Below, piece by piece: positions 1 through 7,414 of a stretch of 7,530 nt of DNA. Numbering within the stretch: position 1 is the first letter of the stretch; each line of letters opens with the position of its first letter. The notes beneath the pieces are model-generated. The model had not been told where the DNA came from, searched no databases, and saw only the letters and a list, made by a program, of their open reading frames with translations. A program made the position numbers and the translations under genes. Origin of the DNA: Nitrososphaerales archaeon (GTDB lineage: Archaea > Thermoproteota > Nitrososphaeria > Nitrososphaerales > UBA183); assembly GCA_030045755.1 (NCBI GenBank), contig JASIEW010000145.1:1-7530 (forward strand), read 5' to 3'.

Positions 1-35
1 GAGCTCGCGAAACCGGTCTGCGACCTTGGCCTCAG

Positions 36-2726
36 TCAGGCTTTGTTTCCCGGAAGCTTCGAGAACACGTAGGGCAGCACTCCTCCGCGTTCTATGTATT
101 GCATCTCCGTGCTGTTGTCTATTCTTACCAGCGCTTTGAACACCTTCCTCCCCTGACTGCCGTCTGCGACAACCTCCACCTGTTGCCTCGGGGACTCGAG
201 CGAAGACAGGTCCCTGATTTCAAAGGTCTCCTCGCCGGTCAGTCCTATCGACTTGACTCCCTTGCCTTCTTCGAATTGCATCGGCAGCACTCCCATGGCG
301 ACAAGGTTGCTCCGGTGTATCCTCTCGAAGCTCTCCGCGATCACAGCCCGCACGCCCAGGAGTTTCGGCGCCTTCGCTGCCCAGTCTCGGGAACTGCCGG
401 CGCCGTACTGCTTCCCCGCAAGGACGACCAGCGGGACGTTGTCGCTCGCGTAACGGACGGCGGCATCATAGATCGTCATGAGTTCTCCGCTTGGAAGGTG
501 CGTCGTGAACCCGCCCTCCTTTCCCTTGGCCATGAGGTTGTTCAGCCTGATGTTGCTGAAGCCGCCCCGCACCATGACCTCGTGGTCGCCTCGCCGGCTG
601 CCGTAAGTCGAAAGGCCCAGCAGGTCGACGCCGTTGTTCTGCAGATAGGACCCGGCTGGGCTCCCCACGGGAATCGTGCCGGCCGGCGAGATGTGATCTG
701 TCGTGACTTTGTCCCCGAAGACCGCCAGCGCTCTCGCGCCTACGATGTCCTGTTTCGCGGAGGATGAGCTCGACTTCTCGAACCACCCCGGTCGCCTGAT
801 GTACGTCGACTGGGGGTCCCAGTGGTAGTTGTCATCCGTGAAAGAGGTGAGCCTCTCCCACCTCTCATCGCCCTTCATGGCGTCCGCATATCTCTTGGAG
901 TATAGAGAAGGGTCTAGGGACCTCTCGACCGCGGCCTTGACTTCGTTCAGGGTCGGCCAGAGGTCCTTGAGGTATACCGGCCTCCCCTCACGTCCAGCTC
1001 CGAGAGGCGTGGACCGGAAGTCGAAGTCGATACGCCCAGCCAGCGCGTAGGCCACCACGAGCATTGGAGACATCAGGAAGGCGCCCTTGACGAGTGGGTG
1101 TATCCGGCCGTCGAAGTTGCGGTTGCCTGATAGGACGGCGATCGAGTAGACAGATGCCTCCTTGATGGCTTTTTCGACCTCTTCTGCCAGCGGGCCCGAG
1201 TTTCCGATGCAGCTTGTGCAAGCGTAGCCGACCAGGTTGAACCCGAGGCTGTCGAGGTACGGAGACAGGCCCGCCTTCTGCAGGTAGTCGGTGACGACGG
1301 TTGAGCCAGGCGCCAGGCTCGCCTTGACCCATGGCTTCACAGTGAGTCCCGCCTCGATCGCCTTCTTCGCGACCAGACCGGCCCCGATCATGACGGTAGG
1401 ATTCGAGGTGTTGGTGCAGCTGGTGATGGCCGCGATCACGACCGCTCCGTCTCTCACGCCGGAGTGGATCGGCCCGTCCTCCGCGAGCATTTCAGCGCCC
1501 CTCGAGCCTGCGGGCCCCTGAGAGGCGGCCGCCGTAGGCTTCGCGTACAGCGAGCCTGCGAAGCCTGGCATGGAGTGCAGGGCGTGCCTCTCCTCGGGGT
1601 TCCTCGGGCCGGCGACCGATGGCTCGATCTTGTCGAGCTCGACCGTCAGGACCTCGGAGTAGCGCGCCTCTACGTCGGTGACGAAGAATCCAAACCGTCT
1701 CGCATATTCCTCGACAAACTTGACGTGGCCCGAGGGCCTAGCTGTCCCCGAGAGATATGCGAGGGTGTTGCGGTCGACGGGGAAGAAGCCGCATGTCGCG
1801 CCGTACTCGGGCGACATGTTGCCAATCGTCGCTCTGTCGGGCACCGTCAGTCCGCCGTAACCGGCTCCAAAGTATTCTACGAACGCACCGACGACGTTCT
1901 TCTCCCTCAGCTTCTCGGTTACCGTCAGCACCAGGTCGGTGGGAGTGACCCCCTCTGCCAAGGTCCCCGTGAACTTGACGCCTATGACCTTCGGTATCGG
2001 CATGTGGTACGGCTCCCCGAGCATCACGGCCTCAGCCTCGATCCCTCCCACTCCCCATCCCAGACAACCGAGGCCATTCACCATCGTCGTGTGCGAGTCG
2101 GTCCCCACCAGCGTGTCCGGGAACGCGCTCAGGCTTCCGCGGTTCTCAGCCACGGCGACGACTCTGGAGAGGTATTCGAGGTTGAACTGGTGGCAGATGC
2201 CTTTTCCTGGAGGGAAGACGCGCATGCCCTTGAAGCTTGACTGGGCCCACTTCAGCAGCGAGTACCGTTCTGAGTTCCGCTCGTACTCCTTCTCAAGATT
2301 GACCGCGAAAGCGAAGTCGTTCCCCCAGGCGTCCACCTGGGTGGAGTGGTCTATGACCAGGTCTACCGGCACTCCTGAGTTCACCGTCTTCGGGTCGATG
2401 TTAGCTTCCTTGGCTGCATCCCTCATCGCGGCGAGGTCGACTACGAGAGGCACGCCCGTGTAGTCCTGGAGCAGGACGCGGTACGGCATGAATGGGATTT
2501 CCTCTCCCGCCGAAGAGGGCCACTTCGCGAGCCTGTGCGCGGCGTCCAGCGCCCCGTCGACGCTCCCCGAGTGTCTCGCCAGATTCTCTAGAAGAACGCG
2601 TATGGAGTAGGGAAGCTTCTCGACCTCGTAGCCCAGGTCCTTCATCTTCAGGACGTTGTAGGCTTCGGCTCTCCCCGAGGGCGTGTCGATCTTGTCCCGG
2701 ATGAAGTCGATTTTCTCGAGAGTCAT
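36..2726 (-). CDS. acnA: Aconitate hydratase, AcnA/IRP1 type
   Basis: Cytosolic enzyme that interconverts citrate and isocitrate through cis-aconitate in the TCA and related cycles. The protein is 896 aa, close to the roughly 890 aa usual for the AcnA/IRP1 branch. Cluster-ligand cysteines are visible as SCTNTSNP (Cys437) and YACTSCIGNSGP (Cys503 and Cys506). Other family signatures are the DHSTQVD segment (126-132), GTDSHTTMVNGLG (208-220), SGNRNFDGR (533-541) and the swivel-domain active-site loop GAGSSRDW (775-782). The fourth (swivel) domain follows a serine-rich linker at about 651-656. The ATG at 2726-2724 lies 3 bp after the transporter stop and has no clear Shine-Dalgarno, which suggests co-transcription and translational coupling. 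The gene is intact, with no frameshift or missing key residue. The family call is very secure. Substrate could in principle extend to related acids (e.g. 2-methylaconitate), but the sequence resembles classical aconitase. Confidence 0.97.
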   Translation of the reverse strand: MTLEKIDFIRDKIDTPSGRAEAYNVLKMKDLGYEVEKLPYSIRVLLENLARHSGSVDGALDAAHRLAKWPSSAGEEIPFMPYRVLLQDYTGVPLVVDLAAMRDAAKEANIDPKTVNSGVPVDLVIDHSTQVDAWGNDFAFAVNLEKEYERNSERYSLLKWAQSSFKGMRVFPPGKGICHQFNLEYLSRVVAVAENRGSLSAFPDTLVGTDSHTTMVNGLGCLGWGVGGIEAEAVMLGEPYHMPIPKVIGVKFTGTLAEGVTPTDLVLTVTEKLREKNVVGAFVEYFGAGYGGLTVPDRATIGNMSPEYGATCGFFPVDRNTLAYLSGTARPSGHVKFVEEYARRFGFFVTDVEARYSEVLTVELDKIEPSVAGPRNPEERHALHSMPGFAGSLYAKPTAAASQGPAGSRGAEMLAEDGPIHSGVRDGAVVIAAITSCTNTSNPTVMIGAGLVAKKAIEAGLTVKPWVKASLAPGSTVVTDYLQKAGLSPYLDSLGFNLVGYACTSCIGNSGPLAEEVEKAIKEASVYSIAVLSGNRNFDGRIHPLVKGAFLMSPMLVVAYALAGRIDFDFRSTPLGAGREGRPVYLKDLWPTLNEVKAAVERSLDPSLYSKRYADAMKGDERWERLTSFTDDNYHWDPQSTYIRRPGWFEKSSSSSAKQDIVGARALAVFGDKVTTDHISPAGTIPVGSPAGSYLQNNGVDLLGLSTYGSRRGDHEVMVRGGFSNIRLNNLMAKGKEGGFTTHLPSGELMTIYDAAVRYASDNVPLVVLAGKQYGAGSSRDWAAKAPKLLGVRAVIAESFERIHRSNLVAMGVLPMQFEEGKGVKSIGLTGEETFEIRDLSSLESPRQQVEVVADGSQGRKVFKALVRIDNSTEMQYIERGGVLPYVFSKLPGNKA

Positions 2727-2729
2727 TGG

Positions 2730-4196
2730 CTACACGTCCGATATTTCGGGACTCCGGCCCGTATTTGAATCTGCAGCCCCGTCCAGCCCCGCGCGCTTGC
2801 CTCTGAGCAGCGAAGGTATGATGGCCATGGTGTTGATTACTGTCATCACCAGGAAGACTTTGTCGAGTGCGCTGGAGAATTTCGCCTTGTCTCCGATGCT
2901 CACCGCCGTCCCCGCTGCGGACGCTATGATCGCGGAGATCTGGCTGTACGGCAGATACAGGGTGAGGACGATTATCACGAGGTTGAAGCTCAAGAGGAAA
3001 CCGATGTTGAAGAACGTCCCCCTGAGGCCCGAAGCTACGCCTCTGCGAGATGCAGGAACGGAGCCCATTATGGAGCTCATGTTCGGAGAGAGGAACAGCC
3101 CCATCCCCGCGCCGCCGAGAACAAGATACCCCAGGAGCAGGATGTACGGAGTCGTCGGAGTGATCGTGGACATCGCGAAGAGCGAGAGGCTCACCACACC
3201 CAGACCTGCAGTCGTGAACGGCAGCGTCCCGAACTGGTCTGAAAGGCGCCCGCTGATCGGTCCGAGGACCAGGAGCCCCAAGTCGAACGGGATTATCTCG
3301 ATCCCTGCCTGAAGAGGAGAGACTCCCACCACCAATTGAAGATAGAGGCTGACTATCAGGATGAAGGCGCCCCAGGCGACTGCGTTCACCAGTTGAGTGA
3401 GCACTCCCCCCGTGAATTCTCGGATTTTCAGCAGACCGAGGTCGAGCAGGGGATGGGGGTGCCTGCGTTCGACCATCACGAATATCACCAGAAACGCCGC
3501 CGAGACGGCTCCGAGGGCGGCGACGGTCGAGTACACGTCCGAGCCGTACGCCGCATACGTAAGCGCGAGCAGGAGCGAGACTATGAAGACGGTGAAGGTC
3601 CCGAACCCGAGCCAGTCCATCGACGTCTTGGTCTCAGGTTCCCTTTGCTCGTGAAGCCGTTTGTGCGCCCACACGGTACCGAATATGCCCACTGGTATGT
3701 TGATGTAGAACAGGAACCTCCAGTTGAGGAATGCCAGGATGAGGCCGCTGATCGTTAGCCCGAACATCGACCCTGCCCTGAAGGCGACCTGGTTGATCCC
3801 CAGAGCCTTGCCGAGCTCTCCGGGAGGGAACGCGTCCGTGATCAGCGCCGCGCTGTTTGCAAACAAGGCGGCAGAGCCGAAGCCTTGGAATATCCGCGAA
3901 GCTATGAAGAAGTCAGGGGACGGAGAGACTGAGGTCAGGAACGAGCCTACCGTGAAGATGGCGAAGCCGAGGTTGTAGATCTTTACGCGTCCCGCCATGT
4001 CGCTCACCCGCCCGAGGAAGAGCAGAGCGATGGTGCTGCCTATGATGTAGGCCTGCGTGAACCAGATCGCCTGCTCTGCACCCGCATGCAGGGCCGCGGC
4101 GACAACCGGGAGGCCGATGACGACTATACGGCCGTCGATTCCGCTCATCAGAACCCCGACCGTGGTGACGGTCAGCACGGTCCACTTGTACTGCAA
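2730..4196 (-). CDS. MFS transporter, DHA2 (EmrB/QacA) 14-TM family
   Basis: Integral membrane secondary transporter, probably proton-coupled. The 488 residues hold about 14 hydrophobic segments (roughly 8-28, 46-64, 76-92, 103-120, 136-156, 160-178, 195-215, 222-242, 265-287, 300-318, 328-344, 350-370, 392-414, 444-464), the DHA2 topology. Family motifs seen are GRVSDMAGR (62-70, MFS motif A after TM2), a repeat-like GRLSDQFG (316-323), and NWRFLFYINIPVG (158-170), the DHA2 hallmark around TM6. TM1 carries IDGRIVVIGLP, a variant of motif D1 (usually lDxTIVnvALP) with Gly-Arg where xT is usual. The start is TTG at 4196-4194, 1 bp after the MarR stop, preceded at good spacing by GGGAG (about 7 nt), so the TTG is credible. 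DHA2 members usually export drugs or other amphiphiles. The aconitase downstream leaves open an organic-acid substrate, which cannot be decided from sequence. Confidence 0.93.
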   Translation of the reverse strand: MQYKWTVLTVTTVGVLMSGIDGRIVVIGLPVVAAALHAGAEQAIWFTQAYIIGSTIALLFLGRVSDMAGRVKIYNLGFAIFTVGSFLTSVSPSPDFFIASRIFQGFGSAALFANSAALITDAFPPGELGKALGINQVAFRAGSMFGLTISGLILAFLNWRFLFYINIPVGIFGTVWAHKRLHEQREPETKTSMDWLGFGTFTVFIVSLLLALTYAAYGSDVYSTVAALGAVSAAFLVIFVMVERRHPHPLLDLGLLKIREFTGGVLTQLVNAVAWGAFILIVSLYLQLVVGVSPLQAGIEIIPFDLGLLVLGPISGRLSDQFGTLPFTTAGLGVVSLSLFAMSTITPTTPYILLLGYLVLGGAGMGLFLSPNMSSIMGSVPASRRGVASGLRGTFFNIGFLLSFNLVIIVLTLYLPYSQISAIIASAAGTAVSIGDKAKFSSALDKVFLVMTVINTMAIIPSLLRGKRAGLDGAADSNTGRSPEISDV

Positions 4197-4197
4197 G

Positions 4198-4641
4198 TCA
4201 GATCTCCCTGGTCTCTTCGACCGTGGCGAGTATCGCCTTCAGGTCCTTGATCATTTCCGCGACCCTCCTCTCCGTCATGACGTCCTCGATCGACCTAACG
4301 TATGCTCCGAATCGTCCCGAGATGCGCTTGAACATCTCGGCCCCCGCCTCGGTCGGCTCGATGACGTAGAGCCTGCGGTCGGCGCTCATCCGTCTGCGTC
4401 TGACGTATCCCTTCTTCTCCATCCTGTCGACAAGGCCGGTCACGTTCGCCGGCGCGACCAGCATGTGCTCGCTGAGCCTGTTCATCTGCATGGGGCCGTT
4501 GCGGGAGAGCGCGATCAGTACGCTGTACTGCGAGAAGGTTATCCCCTCCTTGGCGAGCCTGGCGTTGAGCCTCTTCAGCGCGGTCCTGTATATCGTCCTG
4601 ATCAGGGGCCAGACTCGCCCCGTTGGGTCGTCGACCGGCAA
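4198..4641 (-). CDS. MarR-family winged-helix transcriptional regulator
   Basis: Small (147 aa) DNA-binding repressor or activator, expected to act as a dimer on palindromic operators and to respond to small phenolic or other ligands or to oxidation. The layout is typical: N-terminal dimerisation helix (about 11-30), winged-helix core (about 35-100) with recognition-helix region NVTGLVDRMEKKGYV (66-80), basic wing RRRRMSADRRLYVIEPTE with the MarR Asp-x-Arg signature, then long C-terminal dimerisation helices (about 103-142). It contains no cysteine, which argues against direct thiol-based redox sensing. The TTG start (4641-4639) has GAGGAG only 1 nt away, too close for a normal ribosome site. 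A TATA-like box about 27 bp upstream fits a leaderless message starting at this TTG. As first gene of a MarR-MFS-acnA operon it probably controls its own operon. Confidence 0.92.
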   Translation of the reverse strand: MPVDDPTGRVWPLIRTIYRTALKRLNARLAKEGITFSQYSVLIALSRNGPMQMNRLSEHMLVAPANVTGLVDRMEKKGYVRRRRMSADRRLYVIEPTEAGAEMFKRISGRFGAYVRSIEDVMTERRVAEMIKDLKAILATVEETREI

Positions 4642-4664
4642 ACTCCTCGGGCTGATTAGCTCAA

Positions 4665-4679
4665 TGTATTAATCTTTAA
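4665..4679 (-). promoter_or_regulatory. Putative TATA/BRE promoter of the MarR-MFS-acnA operon
   Basis: On the minus strand the sequence reads TTAAAGATTAATACA. TTAATACA (4672-4665) is TATA-like and AAAGA just upstream is a purine-rich BRE-like element. The TATA centre is about 27 bp from the TTG at 4641, the distance expected if transcription begins at or next to the start codon (leaderless mRNA). Inferred from position and composition only. Confidence 0.5.
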
Positions 4680-4687
4680 CATGTTTA
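4676..4687. promoter_or_regulatory. Palindrome AACATGTT, candidate MarR operator
   Basis: The perfect 8-bp palindrome AACATGTT (4678-4685) extends to a partial 12-bp symmetry, TTAACATGTTTA, with one mismatched pair. It abuts and partly overlaps the BRE-like element of the MarR promoter and sits in the only spacer between the divergent genes. MarR proteins typically bind such inverted repeats in their own promoter, so autorepression is plausible. A palindrome this short can also arise by chance. Confidence 0.35.
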
Positions 4688-4743
4688 GTGATTTCCCCGT
4701 CAAGGCCGTCCCTGCGGGGTAGAAGAAGGTCAGAGCCAAATAG

Positions 4744-6786
4744 ATGCTTGGAGTGCCGCCCTTTCAGATGGAGAAGCCCAACCATCTGGTCAACGAGAAG
4801 AGCCCGTACCTGCAGCAACACGCTCTGAACCCCGTGGACTGGTATCCCTGGGGCGACGAGGCTCTGAAGAAGAGCAAAAACGACGGGAAGCCGATCTTCC
4901 TCAGCATTGGTTACTCGAGCTGCCACTGGTGCCACGTGATGGAGAGGGAGTCGTTCGAGAACGAGGAGACGGCAGCGCTGCTGAACAAGAGCTTCATACC
5001 CATCAAGGTCGACCGGGAAGAGCGGCCCGAACTCGACGCCTATTACATCAGGGCGGTCCAGGCCATGACCGGGAGCGCCGGGTGGCCCCTCAGCGTCTTC
5101 CTGACCCCCGACTTGAAGCCCTACTACGGAGGGACGTACTTCCCGCCCGAGCCCAGGCAGGGAATGCCGAGCTTCAGGCAGGTCCTCGAGTTCGCAGCCC
5201 GCATCTGGAAGGAGAAGAAGGGAGAGGTCGCGCAGACTACGGAGGAGGTCGCGAAAGCGATAGCCGCTGAAGGGGAGTCACACGGCAGCAAGCCTGGCGC
5301 GTCCGCGGTCGACGACGGGTTCGCCGAGATAGCCTCCATGTTCGACTCTGTGCACGGAGGGTTCGGGGGTGCGCCGAAGTTTCCGGTTCCTCTGACATCG
5401 ATGTTCCTTCTGAGGTACCACCATAGGACAGGGAACGAGCTCGCCCTCCGGTGCGTCACGAAGACGCTCGACGAGATGATGGCAGGCGGGATTCGCGACC
5501 ATGTGGGCGGCGGGTTTCACCGGTACTCGACGGACAGCGTATGGCTGGTCCCGCACTTCGAGAAGATGCTCTACGACAACGCGCTACTTGCCAGGCTCTA
5601 CGTCGAGGCCTTTCAGGTCACTGGGAGACAAGAGTATATCGGGGTGGCGGACGAGACTCTCGGATGGATCCTCAAAGAGATGACGGACGGAAACGGGGGC
5701 TTCTACTCTGCCCAGGACGCGGACACGGTCGAAGGGGAAGGGAACTACTACACGTGGACTCCTAAGGAGGCGGAGGAGGCTCTTGGCGAGGAAGAGGCGG
5801 GCAGGTTCTGCGCGCAATACGGGGTGACCCAGAACGGGAACTTCGATGGGAGGAGCATCCTGCACGTCAAACAGACTCCCGACGGCCAGAGAACCCCGGT
5901 GATGAGTCAGCGATGGAGGAAGAAGCTGTATGACGTCAGGAGGACGAGATCCGCCCCGGCCACAGACAAGAAAGAGTTGACGTCCTGGAACGGGCTCTGC
6001 ATCTCCGCGCTTTCCGTGGCGGCCGCCGCATCGGACAGGCCGGAATATCTCCGACCTGCGCGCAGGGCTGCAGAGTTCATACTCGGAACCTGCTCGGCGG
6101 ACGGGAGACTGCTGCGGAGGTTCGCGGGAGGGGAGGCGAAGCTCGACGGTACGCTAGAGGACTACGCCTTCTTCATACAAGGGTTGCTTGACCTCTTCGA
6201 AGCCTCATCCGAGCCCAAGTGGCTCAGGGAAGCGGTCAGGCTCGCTGACGTCATGGTCGCGTCGTTCGAAGACAAGAGCGCGGGAGGGCTGTTCCTTACT
6301 GTGGATGCCGAGCCCGCGAGGCTGATGGAAGGATACGACGGTCCGACTCCTTCAGGGAACTCGGTTGCTATCCTCGACCTATTGAGGATAGACGCCCTGG
6401 TCGGAGGAGGGAGCAGGGCTGATGTCGCCGAGAAGGCGCTGACCCGGTTCGGGGCCGCGATTGAGCGCCAGCCCACGGGCCACGCCAACATGCTGGCGGG
6501 ACTAGACTTGCTCACAAGCGGGTTGAGGGAGGTCGTGATAACCGGGAGGACAGAGTCGGTCACAGACGCGATGAAGGGAGCGGTCTCAAGGGTCTTCCAC
6601 CCGGATGCGGTGGTGCTGGTCACGACCGACAAGACATATGGCGAGCTTATGGAGATGAGCAGCCTCCTTCAGGGTCGGAAGCCCCAAGCGGATGCCAGGG
6701 CCTACGTCTGTCATAATTTCACGTGCAAACTGCCTTCGGGCTCCCCGGAAGCTCTGCTGAAGCAGCTGACAGAAAGGCAGAATTAG
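4744..6786 (+). CDS. YyaL/SPATA20-like protein: DUF255 thioredoxin domain plus alpha/alpha-barrel domain
   Basis: A large cytosolic protein (680 aa, usual length for the family) of unsettled biochemical role. The N-terminal part (about 11-175) is a thioredoxin-like DUF255 domain: [19 protein letters not shown] (18-36), then [14 protein letters not shown] with the Cys60-His-Trp-Cys63 pair, KVDREERP (88-95) and [14 protein letters not shown] (113-126). The remainder resembles six-hairpin glycosidase/epimerase-like barrels, with conserved [10 protein letters not shown] (205-214), [10 protein letters not shown] (255-264), [11 protein letters not shown] (270-280), [18 protein letters not shown] (321-338), LTSWNGL (412-418) and DGPTPSGNS (532-540). 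The C-terminal YVCHNFTC (654-661) is also family-typical. No signal peptide is seen. The start is uncertain: ATG 4744 gives the longest form, while ATG 4768 (MEKPNHLV...) fits usual family N-termini and lies about 27 bp after a weak AAATAG box. Divergent from the MarR operon and probably co-transcribed with the small gene downstream. Confidence 0.93.
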   Translation: MLGVPPFQMEKPNHLVNEKSPYLQQHALNPVDWYPWGDEALKKSKNDGKPIFLSIGYSSCHWCHVMERESFENEETAALLNKSFIPIKVDREERPELDAYYIRAVQAMTGSAGWPLSVFLTPDLKPYYGGTYFPPEPRQGMPSFRQVLEFAARIWKEKKGEVAQTTEEVAKAIAAEGESHGSKPGASAVDDGFAEIASMFDSVHGGFGGAPKFPVPLTSMFLLRYHHRTGNELALRCVTKTLDEMMAGGIRDHVGGGFHRYSTDSVWLVPHFEKMLYDNALLARLYVEAFQVTGRQEYIGVADETLGWILKEMTDGNGGFYSAQDADTVEGEGNYYTWTPKEAEEALGEEEAGRFCAQYGVTQNGNFDGRSILHVKQTPDGQRTPVMSQRWRKKLYDVRRTRSAPATDKKELTSWNGLCISALSVAAAASDRPEYLRPARRAAEFILGTCSADGRLLRRFAGGEAKLDGTLEDYAFFIQGLLDLFEASSEPKWLREAVRLADVMVASFEDKSAGGLFLTVDAEPARLMEGYDGPTPSGNSVAILDLLRIDALVGGGSRADVAEKALTRFGAAIERQPTGHANMLAGLDLLTSGLREVVITGRTESVTDAMKGAVSRVFHPDAVVLVTTDKTYGELMEMSSLLQGRKPQADARAYVCHNFTCKLPSGSPEALLKQLTERQN

Positions 6787-6817
6787 CGCGCCAACCCGGC
6801 TCCTCGGAGACTGCGGA

Positions 6818-7120
6818 ATGGGCAAGGTTTGGGAGATAAGGGGCCTCTTCGGAAACGAGTTCGGAATGGAAGCGGCGATTGACGAGCTCAAGAAGCTCGA
6901 GGGCCTCGACCTGGTCGTCCTGGACAGGAGGAACCTTTCCGTGAGACTCGCCAAGAGAGATGACACAAAAGAGGAGGTCGTCAAGAGGGCGTTCGAGATT
7001 CATCACGGCTACGCCGAGCACGAGGGACAGCTTGGCGAGTACGACAGGCAGAGAAAGGAAGAACGGGAGAAGAAGCTGAGAAAGGAAGAGGCGCACCGGA
7101 AGAGCCCTGCGAAACACTGA
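6818..7120 (+). CDS. Hypothetical protein, 100 aa, alpha/beta with charged tail
   Basis: I do not recognise this protein. Hydrophobicity suggests strand VWEIRGLF (4-11), helix GMEAAIDELKKL (16-27), strand DLVVLD (31-36), strand LSVRLA (40-45), helix KEEVVKRAFEIHHGY (51-65), then a very Lys/Glu/Arg-rich tail (about 74-95) likely to be a solvent-exposed helix. The beta-alpha-beta-beta-alpha order is compatible with a ferredoxin-like or ACT-like small domain, but this is a pattern-level guess. Reality as a gene is supported by a good ribosome site (GGAG at 6806-6809, 8 nt before ATG), a 31-bp gap after the YyaL-like gene on the same strand, and codon composition like its neighbours. There are no cysteines, membrane segments or signal peptide. 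The basic/acidic tail might contact nucleic acid or a protein partner. Function unknown. Confidence 0.8.
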   Translation: MGKVWEIRGLFGNEFGMEAAIDELKKLEGLDLVVLDRRNLSVRLAKRDDTKEEVVKRAFEIHHGYAEHEGQLGEYDRQRKEEREKKLRKEEAHRKSPAKH

Positions 7121-7133
7121 GAGCTGCGCCTAC

Positions 7134-7146
7134 AAATCGTTATAGC
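7134..7146 (+). promoter_or_regulatory. Putative archaeal promoter (BRE/TATA) of tRNA-Leu
   Basis: AAATCGTTATAGC lies in the 51-bp spacer between the 100-aa gene and the tRNA. TTATAG is TATA-like and its centre is about 30 bp upstream of the mature tRNA 5' end, fitting a short leader that would be removed by RNase P. Assigned by position and AT content only. Confidence 0.45.
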
Positions 7147-7171
7147 AATTCGAGGGCGGGCGATATTCGTC

Positions 7172-7256
7172 GCGGGGGTCGCCCAGCCTGGTCAACGGCG
7201 CGAGGCTTAGGACCTCGTCCCTTAGGGGTTCGTGGGTTCGAATCCCACCCCCCGCA
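7172..7256 (+). tRNA. tRNA-Leu (anticodon UAG)
   Basis: An 85-nt class II tRNA foldable by eye. Acceptor stem GCGGGGG (7172-7178) pairs with CCCCCGC (7249-7255), discriminator A7256. D-arm GCC...GGC is at 7181-7199. Anticodon stem CGAGG/CCTCG (7201-7205, 7213-7217) has loop CTTAGGA and anticodon TAG at 7208-7210, reading CUA and probably other CUN leucine codons. The variable arm is 14 nt with CCC/GGG pairing (7218-7231), which marks it as Leu class. T-arm GTGGG-TTCGAAT-CCCAC is at 7232-7248. The terminal CCA is not encoded (the sequence continues CATT), and no intron is present. These details, including the CAGCCTGGTCAAC D-loop, look archaeal. Confidence 0.97.
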
Positions 7257-7327
7257 CATTAGGCCATAATTCGAACTGCTCGGGTTCCCCAGGTACGTGC
7301 AATAGACGGGCCTACGGTCAGCAAGTT

Positions 7328-7345
7328 GGTCATGAACTCATGACC
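7328..7345. repeat. Perfect inverted repeat, 8-bp arms with 2-bp spacer
   Basis: GGTCATGA-AC-TCATGACC is a perfect 18-bp dyad. It lies upstream of the winged-helix reading frame at the right edge and downstream of the tRNA. No T-run follows, so a terminator role is weak. The shape (short spacer, long perfect arms) resembles an operator for a dimeric regulator. Confidence 0.6.
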
Positions 7346-7361
7346 TTGTAAGAATTTCATA

Positions 7362-7373
7362 ACTTCAAGAAGT
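7362..7373. repeat. Second perfect inverted repeat, 5-bp arms with 2-bp spacer
   Basis: ACTTC-AA-GAAGT is a perfect dyad. Its centre is 31 bp from that of the 7328-7345 palindrome, close to three turns of B-DNA, so both would face the same side of the helix. The arm sequences differ between the two dyads, so one shared binding protein is not certain. Confidence 0.45.
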
Positions 7374-7381
7374 CAACGAAA

Positions 7382-7393
7382 GAGGAAATATTA
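7382..7393 (+). promoter_or_regulatory. Possible TATA box upstream of the winged-helix frame
   Basis: GAGGAAATATTA combines a purine-rich BRE-like stretch with AAATATTA. A start of transcription 25-27 bp further on would fall near 7415, right where the winged-helix reading frame opens. Supported by composition and position only. Confidence 0.4.
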
Positions 7394-7414
7394 CTCCACC
7401 CCAAGTATACGTAA

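Noticed and set aside
99..767. 222-aa plus-strand open frame
   Set aside because: Also a shadow of acnA, Arg/His-rich, with no motif or ribosome site.
1464..2240. 258-aa plus-strand open frame inside acnA
   Set aside because: It is antisense to a strongly conserved aconitase; GC-rich codons leave the opposite strand open. The translation has low-complexity Arg/His/Ser composition and no recognisable domain.
2683..3312. 209-aa plus-strand open frame across the MFS/acnA junction
   Set aside because: Antisense to the MFS transporter; no family resemblance.
4695..4719. CCCCG...CGGGG hairpin in the divergent spacer
   Set aside because: Five-bp arms with a 15-nt loop, no T-tract and no known riboswitch features; too weak to annotate.
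7260..7314. Inverted repeat TAGGCC/GGCCTA enclosing GAAC/GTTC, with GTTCGAAT on the minus strand resembling a T-loop
   Set aside because: Only 55 nt, no T-stem pairing around the loop and no anticodon arm, so not a tRNA; 6-bp arms across a 43-nt loop are easily explained by chance.
7172..7414. Integration site (att) of a mobile element at the tRNA 3' end
   Set aside because: No copy of the tRNA 3' end is visible downstream and no integrase is present in the window.
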